Source of the DNA: Siderastrea siderea
Taxonomy: Eukaryota; Cnidaria; Anthozoa; Scleractinia; Rhizangiidae
Assembly: GCA_964030785.1 (NCBI GenBank)
Contig: OZ034966.1
Span: forward strand, 2,853,701-2,917,700
Direction: 5' to 3'
DNA: 64,000 nucleotides
The position numbers were made by a program, and so were the translations under genes. This document shows positions 40,401 to 52,839 of this stretch, piece after piece; position 1 is the stretch's first letter, and the number at the start of each line of letters is the position of its first letter. Below the pieces are notes generated by a model that saw only the letters and a program-made list of their open reading frames with translations, was not told where the DNA came from and made no database searches.

Positions 40401-43400
40401 TGAGAAGGTCTACTGACAAACAGAATATCCTGGCATTGGTAATCCTACTGCAGTAAGTCATGCTTTTTACCTTCAAATTGGATTGTAACAGTTACATGAT
40501 TGTACTTTTTTGACTTGCTCAATGTTTAGGTGTAGAGAGCTTTGAAATGGCATTAGAACATTGGTATGAGGCTTCAGAATACGTGATGACAAGGCAAGGA
40601 CAAAGTTGTTCCCATCAGGAAGACTTGCTCTTCATTTTTGAAGCTGATGAAAAACTCAATGCTTTGATTGGAAGCTCCAGAAAACTGCGTAAAGTTATAG
40701 AACAGTATGATCTTGCTGTGACATCTCTGCCACGAACACCTAGTAACATGTTGACGTGGATTGATGACGAAAGTCTTCAGGACCAGCTACAGCTGGAAAT
40801 GAGCAAAGATCTTGATGAAGAGAATTCTTCTGATACAGAGTCTTTTGTGTCAGCATCTGATAATGCGCAGTTAGAGGTACAGTAAAGCTAGCTTCTCAAA
40901 CTCATTAATAATTCATAAAGAGAAAACAAAGGAAATCACTACTGTGACGGTGGTTTGGATACCGGATCTTAATGAGCGTAAGATTTTGTGAACTTTTGCT
41001 TTGAATTTCCATAAGAATTATGAATGGTTTGAGAAGCCATATCAAAAACTGAAAAGAGTGTTTCATCAGGTATCCAAACACCTTGAAGTCATTAAAAAAA
41101 AAAAAAAAAAAACAGCTGTGCCTCATCTTTTCAACCTACCTCTTGGTGTTTGTATCCTGATGAAACACTCTTTCTCATGTTTGAAATATTACATCAGATG
41201 ATAACAAGTACAGACATAAACTACTTTTTAGGTCAATTAGGAAACTACATGTACTACACTGTACCATAAGTGGTTCCAGCTGAAAAAAATTTGTGAAGTT
41301 CATTTTTATTTAATTATGTGTAGCCCTGTTTAGGACTCTTGGGAGGTCATTATTAGGCTTGCTACATGAGGTTACAATTTAGATGCCATGAAACAAACAA
41401 TTGACCAAGCACATCAGTAAAAACAGGGAAAGGTATCGTCATATTTCTATGTTTTGCTGTTAACTGAAAGATGTGTGACTTTGTTTTACAGTTTGATGAT
41501 ATCACTGATGAAAGACTTGTAAATGAATCTCAGAAACTGAAGCTGTTTAGGGAAGCTGTTCTGAGTACAGCTGGCAGTCACAGGTCTGTAAATTCAATAA
41601 AACTAAAGGTGGCATAAGTGTTGGGTCTATTGTGGCCTGTTCAATTTTTGTTTTCCTTTGTTTAATACTCATTATCATACATTACCATACACAAAAACAA
41701 ACTGAACCAACGATAAAATTGAACCACAACATGTACATTAGACGAGATCTGTTGCTTAATTTTATGTGAAAATTTGTGAAGGAAATTGCTGTGCAATTCC
41801 CCAGGTGTGGGAGTACAGTTGTAGAGACAGATTTTATATTAGGACACAAATATGGCCAACCAACCAACCAAAACTGTAGTAACAGAAGACTTAAAAAACA
41901 ACAACAACAAAAACAACAACAAAAAAGTAACAGCAGGAAAATATAGCTATTAGAGAGACTTTGTTCAAGTTTTCTGGGGGGGGGGGGGCATGCCCACCCC
42001 GCAGAAAATTTGAATCTCTATCTACCTCTGCTCTATTATTGTTCACGTAGCAAGTAGGCTTGTACTCACCAAAGATGTAAACCATTGTATATTACATGAA
42101 GTTTTATGTCATGTAACAATTTTGAATGTTCTTACTTCTAAATATTAACTTATGTTTAGTCATTTTGTCATATACATGTACACATGCAAGTATGTCTACA
42201 TGTAAATATCCATAAATAATATTAATAATTATTACTTTTGTTTGTACAGCCACCTGGAATTTTATGTGTCAGGCTTGCAGCATTACATCCGGCATGGAAT
42301 TCTTTGCCGAAAGATAAGGTGAGCAAATGTTTATGACTACCGGTATGTGATATAATCATTTTAATCTTGTGTCATCTAGTAAGGGTCTGTATTTTGCATG
42401 CACAGTGCAGGTCTCTTGGTCCAACATACACTTTTTCAAAAACCCATTATGCTCATGGAATAAATGAACACACAGAACTTGTGTGAACTGTTACAACCTT
42501 GTCATAGCTATAACTATACATTATTTGTGTGCAGAATAGAATAAAATAAAATCTTAATGATAACATTTTCATCTTTTGAAAGAGCGAGTGTTGTGGGATG
42601 TGAAAGTGACATGGAGTTTCTTGCAAAAGTACACTGCATTCGACAAGCTTCTGAGGTTAGTGATATTTCACAATTGTCAACCATCCATCACAGTGTCATT
42701 AACAGTTGTGTTTATATCATATAGACTGAAAAGCTGCACATGCTGTGATTGGCTAAAAAACTAGCTATATCAGAGTGTAAAGCAAAGAAAAGTGTGTTTT
42801 ATTGTGTCCAACGTGTGTTCTGTGAGACGGAAATTAAACCATGGTCCAGGGCTTGAAATTAACTTTTTTGCTTAGGAGCCAGCTGGCGACTAACAGGAAA
42901 AATTTGGTCGCCCGATCAAAAAGTTTGGTCGCCAACTTATTTAATATACAACTTTCACGAAAACATGATTTTAAATGTTACTTTACGTACAAGAAAAGTC
43001 ATAATAAAACAGCTAAAAAGGAACAGCACGAGGAAGACATCTTATCAAGCTACGCTAGCTTTCAGCTATTATGTTTTTGGTTTCGTGATGGTGTTTTGTT
43101 CGGTTATTTGAAATAAAGTATGGAACGTTCTAAGTTCATTGTTTCCATAGACAGACAAACCTGAGAATTTGTCCTTGCTTTTTACCTCTTCAAACCACAG
43201 TTCTTTATTCTCTTATGGCCAGTGCAGCATTCAACTTACCTTCTTCGGCGCTTTTTACCGCCGCTAAACACATCTGCTCGCCCTAGGCCCCTACACAATC
43301 ACATTGCTCGTACCAGCCTCTGACCGGGATGAAATTAGAAGAGCGGCTCGCACACACAAGTGCGCCTGCGATCCCACTTTTTTAAAGAAGCCGCTGAAAC

Positions 43401-46400
43401 AATATGGCACCTGGTAAACACGAGTATCGAAGTACATTTTGTGTTATTAATTAACAGACCATGAAATCGAATCTTTAGTTTTATTTTGGTGGAAAAGGAA
43501 AGGTGAGTTGTCTTCTAGCTACCAGTGCCAAATGAAATAAATGTAAAGAAGATCCTCGCAGTTATTAACGCAACTTATGCAGTTGCGAAAAGAAAGCCTG
43601 AAAAAATCAGGCTTGCCGGGATTCGAACCCTGACCTCTGCGATGCCGGTGCAGCGCTCTAACCAATTGAGCTATCAAGCCAACTGGGAGCTGGTCATTAA
43701 ATTGGTTCGTAATATACCCGGGAAAGATGAAGATGAAAATTATGAATATATGAAATTCATATATTAGAACTGCGGAATGAAGAAATAAATGTAAAGAAGA
43801 TCCTTGCAGTTATTAACGCAACTCGTGTATTTAAGACTTAAATACAAAAATTTCTTCTGTTTATGCTAAAGCAGCGAAAAGTTAACGGACAAAGCGTGAG
43901 TCACCAGCTGGTGACCAGTTCTGAAAATCTAGTCGCCAGCACTCAATTTTTGGTCGCATTGGCGACCAATGAGTCGCAATTTCGAACCCTGTGATCAAGA
44001 GTGGTTGTGATGTAAAATATTTTGCAGAAACTTTCTACTGAATATCTGTGAATGAAGACAAGTGATTTGGAAAGAAAAGGAAAAAACAAAAACACTGAGT
44101 GAAGAAATAAAGATTTGAGAACTTGTTTCTTACTTGTTTCATGACTGACAACATAGGGCTGGACTGTTGAGGTACAATTATAATGTTTCACTGTGATTTA
44201 CACAAAAAGTTGTAGTACAGTTATGTGTGTAGAGGAGCAGCTTTAAGTCATACTTTTTTAAGGGTAACATATTACATCAAACTACCATGGAATTGCTATT
44301 TCATGACGTAAATGTGTCTGTTCTGTTTGTTTTCCTAGATGGTATTTTCATCTTCTGAGACCCGTCAGTGGTTTATTAACAGTGGTCGGCAAGCTGTTTC
44401 TGCTGTTATTGAAAGTGCTGGCAGGGTACAGTATCCTCTTGCAACTAACATTACGTGCAATTTGTATGCAGTTGTATCAGAACGTTCATTTTGTTTAAAT
44501 TTTTGCTTCCATACTAGTAAGTAAGTAAGTAAGTAAGTAACAACATCATTTTAAGAGGGTAACACATAACAGTTGAGACTAAACGCTGAACATTAGAACA
44601 TACATGTAAAGAATAAATTACAATATTATGTAACTAAATTCTAATGCGGAGCCATTGTGGTGGGAATCAAAGCAAAAATTTTGGAGAGAGCTATCATTGT
44701 AATGTATTTGTATTGTGGCAAATAAAAAATAAAGTTTATTAAAAAAAATTGGGAGAGAACCTTCTTATTAAATTTTTGAACCGTGTCTGGCCCAAAATGG
44801 TCTGGCGCAAACTGTGGGACTGTACACTGTAATACTTTAAGGAGGCTCCAGCAGAAACTGCAAGGCCACTCAGACTCTGCATCACATGAGCGATGTGGAA
44901 CATGGCTGGTCTGCACAGTCCCATGTTGAGCTTAACCTTAAGTACATGTACATTAAGTCACATGATTGTATTAAACTATTTATACATAACTGTTCTATGT
45001 GATTATGTGAAAGTTTCCATCTGGTGCAACTAACTTCTAATGAAGTGAAACCTTATAATTTACAGTGTATCTTATACTCTGTTTGTAACACAAATACTTT
45101 CAATATGATGATGTTAAGTTTGAAGTAGGTAATACCATGAACTTAGCACTACTAGAGATTTGAAACTCCTTTCAAACAAACTATGTTATGCTACTGTTTA
45201 CAGGACCCATCTGATTTCCAAGCTGCATTTGACGAATTGGTGGAATACACATCAGCAACTGACAACTGGAAGCAAATTAAAGAGGAGCTCACTGGTAGAG
45301 GGGTGAGGACTTTGTTTCAGTCATCTTATGTGTAGCTAATTTAACTTGCATTTGCATTATTTACACTTACTAACTGCTGGCTGCTGCAAGTGTTTTTTCT
45401 TCTGATTCTTTAGCTATTGCATGTTGCTGTTGTACCACTCTTTGTACGTGTACTGTTCTTTTTGCACAGTCGCTGGGTTCTGCTTGGAGTTAATACTGTT
45501 TCCTTGCTTTGAACAGGTGACTGATCTGTCATTCTATGATGTCCTGTTGGACTTTATACTGTTAGATGCATTTGACGACCTGGAGACACCACCCTACTCA
45601 GTAGCGACTGCTGTTCAAAACAGATGGCTGTCAGCACGCATCAAAGAGACTGTGAGTTGCCAGCAAAAAAATAATGGACCCATTATTTTGTGATGGGAAA
45701 ATAATATTTTTGTGCTTAACAGGGAAAACTTTTCTTAAAGGCCATTTGAATTCGCACAGCTATTTTCAAGTTTACTCACGGAGATGACTGAGTGTTAAAA
45801 CTACATTGCGTGTTGAGTTTGTTGTCAGTTAGGGTTCGGATTAGCATGTTGACTTGTTGTGGCAGTGATCTTCACAGTTAAAACATGTTTGAGATAAAGA
45901 GAGGATAGTGTCATTTTTAATGCTCTGTTTTTCTTGCTAGGCTCTTACTACAGCTATCTGGGGTGTTTTGAAGGCTAAGTCCTCTTATCTCCAGGTTAGA
46001 AAAGTAGTTATTACAAAGTCGTACATGTAGCTTTCCAAGCATCTCCTGTACAACCTTTAACAATTTTGCACAGGTTGATGTGGGACTACTGGGGAGGCAC
46101 TTTATGCCAACTTGCCCATACTCTCTTCAGAGCTTCAGTTTCCAGGCTGTGTTCATACAATGAACTACTTCATGCATGTACATTTGTAAAAGTAAGGGCT
46201 CTTAGTGCAGTCTAGACTGTTCAAGGTTGTCAATTGTTTCTCCCTCTTCTTCACAATCTGGGGTCATACGTGTACCTCATCAGACTCTAGACTCAAAAGA
46301 TGAACATGCTAGAAGGTCCTAATGAAACTATTGATAACGTTAAGTTGCAGCTGACTGGAAAACCACAGTAGTCTCAATCCCATTGCTCAGACTCATGATT

Positions 46401-47796
46401 GTCTTCCATGAGTGCACTGTAACTTGCCCCAGGTGATATCGAATGTGGATCTCACTGTTTTCTTTGTAGATCATAGAAGTAGTATTTTAATAGAACATAA
46501 TTACCAATTTTTTATTATTATTGTATGCACATTATATGATTTGTATTTTATTACTGATTTCTTTTTATGTTTGTGTCTCCAATAAGCATGCATGCTAAAG
46601 TATTTTGACACTTAATTAAGTTATGACACACTGTATGTAGCCTGTGTAGCAGGTGCTAATAGGGGAGAGGGAGGGGCAATTAGACAGCGCGAGATGCGAG
46701 TACGGAACTTGAGGAAAGGGAAACTCTGCCCTCTGGATTTCTTGCTAGAGAACACTTTACCTTACCGAGGTTCATGAATGAGTACCACTGAATCAGTTCA
46801 CCTTTGGGGAAATGCAACTCAGTGCTGGGGAAACCTTGCAGTGGACGAGAGTCTGATGGGGGAAACCCTGGAGCAGACTATCATCCTGTCCAGGGGAAGT
46901 AGCAGTGCTTCTGGTGGCTTCATGCTAGTGGCATGTCCATTCCTCTAGGTTGAAACTTACTCTACCTCTCCTTAACCAGTGTTTGTAAAGGGAAGTGATA
47001 CATTTTGTTTGTTTGTTTGTTTGTTTATCAGGATCCTTACGGCTTCATGGCACATTTCTATGTTGTCGCTCAGTACGTGTCACCTGTTCTTGCTTGGGGA
47101 TTCTTAGGAACCGATGAAGAATTGAAACAAGTGTGCGAGTATTTCAAGGTACAATACTTATTAAGCCATATTAACTTTATTCTGTGGTGCTTTCTTAATT
47201 TTTTTTTGTGTGTTAAGCGTTATTCATGCAGATTTTCAAATTGACTAATCAACATTTGACTTCCTCTTAATTAACTGAGATTTTTATGTATTATTATTAC
47301 TCATGACAGTGTTAGTAAATCTGGCAGGAGTAAGTGCTACTTCGTATAGGGGTGGGGGGGACACTACTTGTTTTCGAACTCGCAGGTATTAGTAAAATTC
47401 TGTAAATTGGGTGGGAGTGGTTCTTTGTGGTTCGGTGGGTGGGGGGGTGGGTGGGTAAGTACTCTTCGCACTCGCATGGATTTACAGAGAACGTTTGACA
47501 GTCATTTCCTGGTAACCAGATTGAAGTGGCGATGATGAGGGTTGCCTTGGCTTATAGAGTTTGTGTTTGTTTCCCTTCAGAGGCACATCCTTGGCTATAT
47601 TAAAGACTTATTTGACTTCGACACCTCAGATTATTCATCAGTTGAAAGCTTGTGTGACTCCATTGTCAGATTAGCTAAGGAACGAGGCGAACTGTTGGTG
47701 AAATCACATGGTAATGGAACAGAGATTCCTACAGATTCTTTTGGTGAAATGCAGAGCTTGACCATCCAAGATCTACAAGAAGTTGAACAGTGCTGA
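37472..47796 (+). CDS. MIGA: Mitoguardin (FAM73/MIGA), 13 exons
   Basis: Mitoguardins are outer-mitochondrial-membrane proteins that promote mitochondrial fusion and, through VAP proteins, ER and lipid-droplet contacts. Exons: 37472-37649, 38992-39135, 39912-39998, 40530-40876, 41492-41583, 42250-42318, 42583-42655, 44339-44425, 45204-45302, 45517-45651, 45941-45994, 47032-47148, 47581-47796 (1698 nt, 565 aa; human MIGA2 593). All phases chain with GT-AG sites. An N-terminal membrane anchor (about residues 7-28) is followed by a KRKRR basic patch. Near residues 240-250, DTESFVSASD resembles the phospho-FFAT motif. The conserved C-terminal region contains CESDMEFLAKVHCIRQA, DVLLDFILLDAFDDLE, VSPVLAWGFLG and GYIKDLFDFD. 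Confidence 0.95.
39182..39643. repeat. MITE in MIGA intron 2
   Basis: The left end CAGTGAAACCTATATTGAG and right end TTTAATACACGTTTCAAC are an imperfect inverted pair. The interior repeats TTAAG(C/T)-GACAC motifs (AAGCAGACACC, TTAAGTGGACAC, TATTAAGTGAACA). Non-coding. Confidence 0.6.
43541..43830 (-). repeat. 247 bp tRNA-derived repeat, about 1.2 tandem copies
   Basis: The block AAATGTAAAGAAGATCCTCG with CAGTTATTAACGCAACT at 43541 recurs at 43788, giving a 247 bp period. The full unit contains the tRNA-like segment at 43610-43680. A degenerate copy lies at 9517-9640 in opposite orientation. Confidence 0.65.
43610..43680 (-). repeat. tRNA-like segment (SINE head), GGC anticodon position
   Basis: On the minus strand a 71 nt cloverleaf-like sequence: the acceptor GGCTTG pairs with CAAGCC; D arm GCTCAATTGGTTAGAGC; anticodon stem CTGC/GCAG around the loop CCGGCAT; T arm with GGTTCGAATCCC. 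The loop lacks the universal T33 and the T stem has a mismatch. With its repeat context this reads as a tRNA-derived SINE or pseudogene rather than a working tRNA-Ala. Confidence 0.6.
45995..47031. other. MIGA intron 11, mostly unremarkable
   Basis: About 1 kb without coding exons. The part near 46635-46720 (CCTGTGTAGCAGGTGCTAAT, GGGGAGAGGGAGGGG, GCGCGAGATG) resembles 58528-58645 in the TENA-2 intron, so a dispersed inverted-repeat element may lie here. The acceptor of exon 12 follows a short GTTT repeat. Confidence 0.4.
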
Positions 47797-49072
47797 AGAA
47801 ATATACGTTATAGATCTTGACCTATTTATTTGGGTTAGAACGCGTGTTATACACAGATTCCTTTGGTGAAATGTAGCGCTTGGAAAACCACGACCTACAA
47901 AAAGTTAAACAGTTCTGAAAAAGTGTACACCTGAATCTTGTCGTATTAATTTTGGTGAGAACCATATTTTGAGGTTCCAGAAATGACATATTCCTTTGGT
48001 GAAATGCAGGCATGGTCACCTAAGAAGAACAAGCTGTTAAGAAGTTTGGAAATACACTACGCCTATCTGCGGGCAAATTTTATTTTATTGACACCAAGGA
48101 GACAATTCTAATTTATAGCGTGCATGTACATGTAAGATAAAATTTGTACATAGACATTCGGAACTTACGCAAAAGTAAAGGATTTTAATCCTAAGGTCTT
48201 AACGAATTTTGAATTATTTTTGTACGTAGCAGACTGTTGTGAAGTTTGCAGGCTAAACTTGTAAATCGTTGTGGTTTCATTTAGCGTAGTTTAATCCTTG
48301 CGATTTTGTGGGAGACAGAAAAAAATACGCCAAGACCCAACTGACAAGAATTGGCTTACATGTAATTTTATGCGGCTTAGAAATACGTTACACAGTAACG
48401 AGTATTCAATTTCTTTCTATTCTTTATCAACTCTCTGTAAAAGGGAGATTTGTTGTATTTAAACGAAATGTTCTAAAAACCGTTGACTATGTTTTGAATT
48501 CATTGCAAGGGGGTACCGCAATACTAGTTTATGTTTTAAAATTTGCACAATTTCCTGTAACGTTGCCGAGTATGTTAAGTCTGTGTTTTGCTAGCAAGGT
48601 ATAAGCACGGCGTAACAGTTTTAGTTCATATTTCAGGGTGTAACCGGGTCAGTTATTTAAAAATCGAGCGAAAGCTTGTAAGAATCGACGTGGAGTTACC
48701 AATGAAATAAACTAAATTATTATTACCTGTTTATGGTGTTTGTATGGTGTTCATTGCAATCTCGTCAAAGAAAGACGTCAATGGCACGCTCATCCAAACC
48801 GACGAAAATCGCTTGTATGCACCACAAACAGAAAGCAAAAAATGTGATTTTGTGCTCTCTTTGATTTCACTGAAAAAAGTGATAATTATAGATTTAAAAT
48901 TATGACAGAAAACTTGTGAAGCACTTGTCAGATGTACACTTTCAGTTGTCCATGATGGTGCGATTGTATTCAGGGGTCGTACGCCGTCAGGATAGAATAC
49001 GCATTGGCAAAGCTAAGGATATCTCTAGGTTCTCCTTTTAAACTTAGTTTTTGCCCACATTGAAACTGTTCT
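47797..49072. other. MIGA 3' UTR and spacer to LMO
   Basis: After the MIGA stop, three diverged repeats of the terminal coding sequence occur (CCTTTGGTGAAATG at about 47860 and 47993, like TTTTGGTGAAATGCAG in the last exon at 47740), an internal tandem duplication of the gene end. A polyadenylation signal is at 48706. No other gene is seen. Confidence 0.5.
48706..48711 (+). terminator. Probable MIGA polyadenylation signal (AATAAA)
   Basis: AATAAA about 910 bp after the stop codon, before the convergent LMO gene. Earlier signals were not excluded. Confidence 0.4.
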
Positions 49073-50382
49073 TCATTGTTTTCTTTTAGTTTTAATTTCC
49101 TTGTTCAGTTTATTAGCATGACCATCTTGTTCGCAGAAGATCTTGCCATCTATGACGCAATATTTGTCACCAGTTGTCAAGGGCCGCTTGCAGATTGCGC
49201 ACGCAAAACAGGTCACGTGGTACACGCTCTGGCGTGCTCGCAAAACCATGTCAAAGGCGGAAATCTGTTTGCCACAAGCTGCACATGCTCTGGAACGTCC
49301 ATACATCCTGCAAAAAAAATTGACCAAATCCCCACGTGAATATTTTCGCAGTTCACATACATTGGTTCGCATTAGTTCAGTATTAGGAAAAACACGTATG
49401 GTACATTTCGGAATGTCTGGTTTGTGTGTTTGTACTTGCCCCGCTTATTTTCTCCCTACTGACCCGTTACACGTGCCTGTCTCGTGCCTCCTGTCCTCTC
49501 CCCAGTCCCCGTCCCACCCGGTGTGCATCTATTAAAGTGTAATGAACGTCATTTTTGTCACAACCCATGCACATCTTGCAGCCACATGTCTCCACGAGCG
49601 TTCCCTCTTTCCGCTCAGGGATAGTCAAGCCAAAATTAAAAGGACACGCGAACGAGCGCGAAAGTCGCCTGCCGCGTGAAAACGTGATGAGTGATAGGTT
49701 CACTACACCAGTGGCTCATCACGCGCGAGTCGCGTTTCCCCGCAGCAAGCGAGTTTCGCGCTCGCTCGCGTTTTCTTTTAGTTTGACCATCCCTGAGCGG
49801 AAAGAGAGACTGCTCGGTAGTGTACATGTCTCTTCAACCCCTGCTCCTTGAGTAAACACGTGCAAAGCATGCACCACATGAAGCGCAAGAAAGCCGAATG
49901 AGGCCATTTCCCCCCAAAACGCTAATAACAAAGGGGAAAAACCCCCGGAAATTCCTGAAAATGGCCCATTGCCTGGCTTCTGATCTACGTTGGACTGGGC
50001 CTTAAGGAATTCCTGGAAAAAAATGGAGGAAAGAGACATCAGCGTAATAACAGAAAAAAATTACCGACTTATATAAGACCTATATTAGCCAAGTCACCAA
50101 AATGCAGATTCATTTTAAGGTCAAAATCAGCGCTTTAGGGATGAGTTACCTCAAGTAATCATTTCTGCATAATATGGTTGTCCCTTTAACAAAACACGAG
50201 TCTCCCACTTGCTCCAAAACAACTCCGCATTCACAACATTTCAAACAGGTTTTATGCCAGTACTTGTCCACCGCACGTAGGAGATATCTTTCCCTAATTT
50301 CCTTCTTACAGCCCGCACAGCTGTTATTATAACTCAGTCGTGAAACGTTCATCGTCACAGGTTTAATGAATATTGGCAACAT
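49073..50382 (-). CDS. LMO: LIM-only protein, LMO4-like, two coding exons
   Basis: LMO proteins are nuclear adaptors made of two LIM zinc fingers that bridge LDB and DNA-binding factors. Exon 1 is 50150-50382 (ATG at 50382, phase 2), exon 2 49073-49307, with donor TTGAG|GTAACT and acceptor TTTTTTTTGCAG. The protein is 155 aa, the usual LMO length (156-165). LIM1 begins CAGCKKEIRERYLLRAVDKY and ends ILCRNDYLR; LIM2 begins CAACGKQISAFDMVLRA and ends IFCEQD. All eight zinc ligands per finger appear present. The RNDY junction and the IDGKIFCEQD end are closest in my memory to LMO4. It is convergent with MIGA. Confidence 0.92.
49580..49835. repeat. Fold-back MITE in the LMO intron
   Basis: CTCTTTCCGCTCAGGGATAG on the left pairs with CATCCCTGAGCGGAAAGAGA on the right. 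Inside, CGCGAACGAGCGCGAAAGTC pairs with GCGCTCGCTCGCG and CGTGATGAG with CTCATCACG. Same family style as 21263-21735. Confidence 0.75.
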
Positions 50383-50602
50383 TCAGATGTACTTTAATAC
50401 AGGAGAGTGAGACATGTTTGCATTGATCACCGAGTAACTAGACACCACAAATATGACACACCCAAAAGGCACGAGCCAAATAAACTCATAAACAATTAAA
50501 AAGCTATCTTCTTTTATCGAGTGGCATGTTATCTTTCTTACTTTTCGTTGGTCAAATGTTAGGATATCAGCAATTTCACAATGTTGTCGCTCCACCTAAC
50601 GA

Positions 50603-50608
50603 TTTATT
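50603..50608 (-). terminator. Possible polyadenylation signal of the candidate small gene
   Basis: AATAAA on the minus strand, about 180 bp downstream of the stop at 50785 and about 220 bp before the LMO start. Confidence 0.3.
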
Positions 50609-50784
50609 CGGGCAAGTTTTCAAATTTCAATTAAACGTGATTATGACAATAAAAACAAAATAAATGGAACGACTGTTTCTGTGTCGTCACTGCCAAGCGC
50701 ATGTATCTTAAGCAAACGCATGTTGAAACCCAAACAATGTTTGCGCAATGTCTGTGCAAAGGTTAAAGACCAGCAGATCAACGT

Positions 50785-52786
50785 TTACTTGCTATCCCTT
50801 TTGCTTCCAAAGTATAAAGTTGGATCATGAAAAGCGGTCTGCGGTGGAAGGTGTGGCCGTTCAAGTAAAGCTACTGAGCCAGGCTTTGGTCTGCTGCTGT
50901 TTTTAACATGCTTTTGAATCTGTGGATGAAATACCCAAGTGTGGTCCTGTGTTTGTGTTTGTTTGTATTTTTTCATTATTTTTAAAGAACTGAAGATTTC
51001 GAATGTTTTTAAATTTTGAAAGCAAGCGCTCCTGCGAGTAAGGGTGGTTTATCTGAAAACGTGGCGCATTTTGACCCACAGTAATCATAAACGGAAAAAC
51101 AAGAATCCTTTTATCATGGCTTAGTACAGTTGTTTAAGAAAGCTTGTGTGACATTTTGAAGTGGAAAATTATCAATGTAAGACGTCATAGGATGTTACCA
51201 AGACGTACGAATCGTTATCAGAACCCAAATATTAATTGAAAATATTCTGACGTTGTCAATTGCTGTAAGTTGTAAAATAGTCATTATTTTCAGCGTTCAT
51301 TGCACCTACGTAGTTGTTCTGTAACTTTTGAACATACAACCTCGCAAACAGTGATTTTGGTGGCAATGTCTTGAAATTTATCGTCTCCGGACATAGAACA
51401 GATGTTAAAATTTCGTGAGTTTTTTTTGTATTCTATACACTGAACTGGAGGAGCAGTTAACTGTGTATCATTAGAAGTAATCGACAGTGAAGGTGGCAAG
51501 GTTGAAAGCATTGACAGTAACTAACAAAACTAAAACAACTCAAGAAGAATTTTCCGAGTTCCAAAAAATCACTGCCCTGGCTGTGTAAGCAGATAAACGA
51601 TATCATCTCGGTCGATTGTGATTAGTCTTGTAGGTCTTTTGTTGCTACATTTAAGGAAAGAACTGCGGAAATTCCGGTCAGAAATTTCCAATGGCAGAAC
51701 TGAAACAAGTTCATTTGAAACTGACGCTCCAAAGAACACGCCAATTTGGTTGTAAAGAACTTATGAATTATGGCATGGCAATAAAGTACCTTGAAACTGT
51801 TCAAAAGTTCAGAAGTGCTGTTCAATTCGGAAATATTCCAGAGTCCCTTAAACTAGACCGTTTTCATGTATCTCCAAAGTAACATAAATATAATCCACCT
51901 TTATCTTACTTTTCAAAAAGCGAGAAGACCTTAGTCTATAATCCATAATGCACCTGGTGCGTAAATTGTGACCGCCATTTTCTTAAGCAGTCATCTAATT
52001 TCAGGAGTTAGAAACCCTGCAGCATCTTCAATAAGTCATTTTAACGATGGCGACACTGATTTGACTACAACTGGCAAAATCATTTTTGTTTTGTCTTCTC
52101 ATGCAAAATACTAAAAGCTCTCCTTAATTAAACAACACTGCGATAACAAAATAAAGATAAGAAGGGAAAAACACAACGAAATACTTGTAGTCAAGGCATT
52201 GTGAAAATTTCCTGCTTTTCAGCATTTGACTAGTTGGTTTGCCGTCTGTTAAACAGAAGTCGTTGAAATGAGTTGATGAGAAGTTAAACTCTTGTTTTTG
52301 TTTGCTCTTAAATTCTCGTGAGATTTTGGTGAATCTCGTCGTCTTTTTTCCCGATCTGCTCTCATCGAATTTGATAGGCGACAATCGTTTAATGTCGTCA
52401 CTCTGGATGGCATGAACGTTTTTTGGTCAGCGGTTAAGTAATGGGTAACCACGAAAAATGGGTGGCCAAGTACAGAGCCAGATCAGCGAAAACTTGTTTC
52501 CTCGGGTGTGCACATAATTTGCGAGCTGATTCAGATTTTTATGTTGTTCTGCAAAAGTGTAGTTTACACGGGTTAAATGAGGTGGCAAAAATTTACTAAG
52601 TTCGATTACTCTTTCCCTAGCAATTAAATATCACTATTCTTTCCTTAATATACATAAGGTGGAGGCAAATACTGTAAGAAAAGTTAACATACCCTTCTAG
52701 GTTCGCCTTCTATCCTACTCAGCTAAACAAATGGACTGATCATTTTTTTGGCAAATACTATACCGCTTGTTTCTGCCGAAACATTA

Positions 52787-52839
<53 letters not shown>

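Larger units (their letters stand above)
42847..43991. mobile_element. 1.15 kb inverted-repeat element in MIGA intron 7
   Basis: The ends CAGGGCTTGAAATT and AATTTCGAACCCTG are inverted, with TTGGTCGCCAA/TTGGTCGCATTGGCGACC sub-terminal blocks on both sides. Its TTGGTCGCC and AGGAGCC motifs resemble those of the 31461-33501 element. There is no transposase and no clear target duplication. A tRNA-like tandem repeat lies inside. Confidence 0.65.

Noticed and set aside
43610..43680. Functional tRNA-Ala gene
   Set aside because: It lacks T33, has a T-stem mismatch, and lies in a dispersed tandem repeat inside a transposon.
49143..49535. 130-codon plus-strand frame over the LMO region
   Set aside because: It is antisense to the LMO LIM2 exon, which has clear zinc ligands and splice sites.
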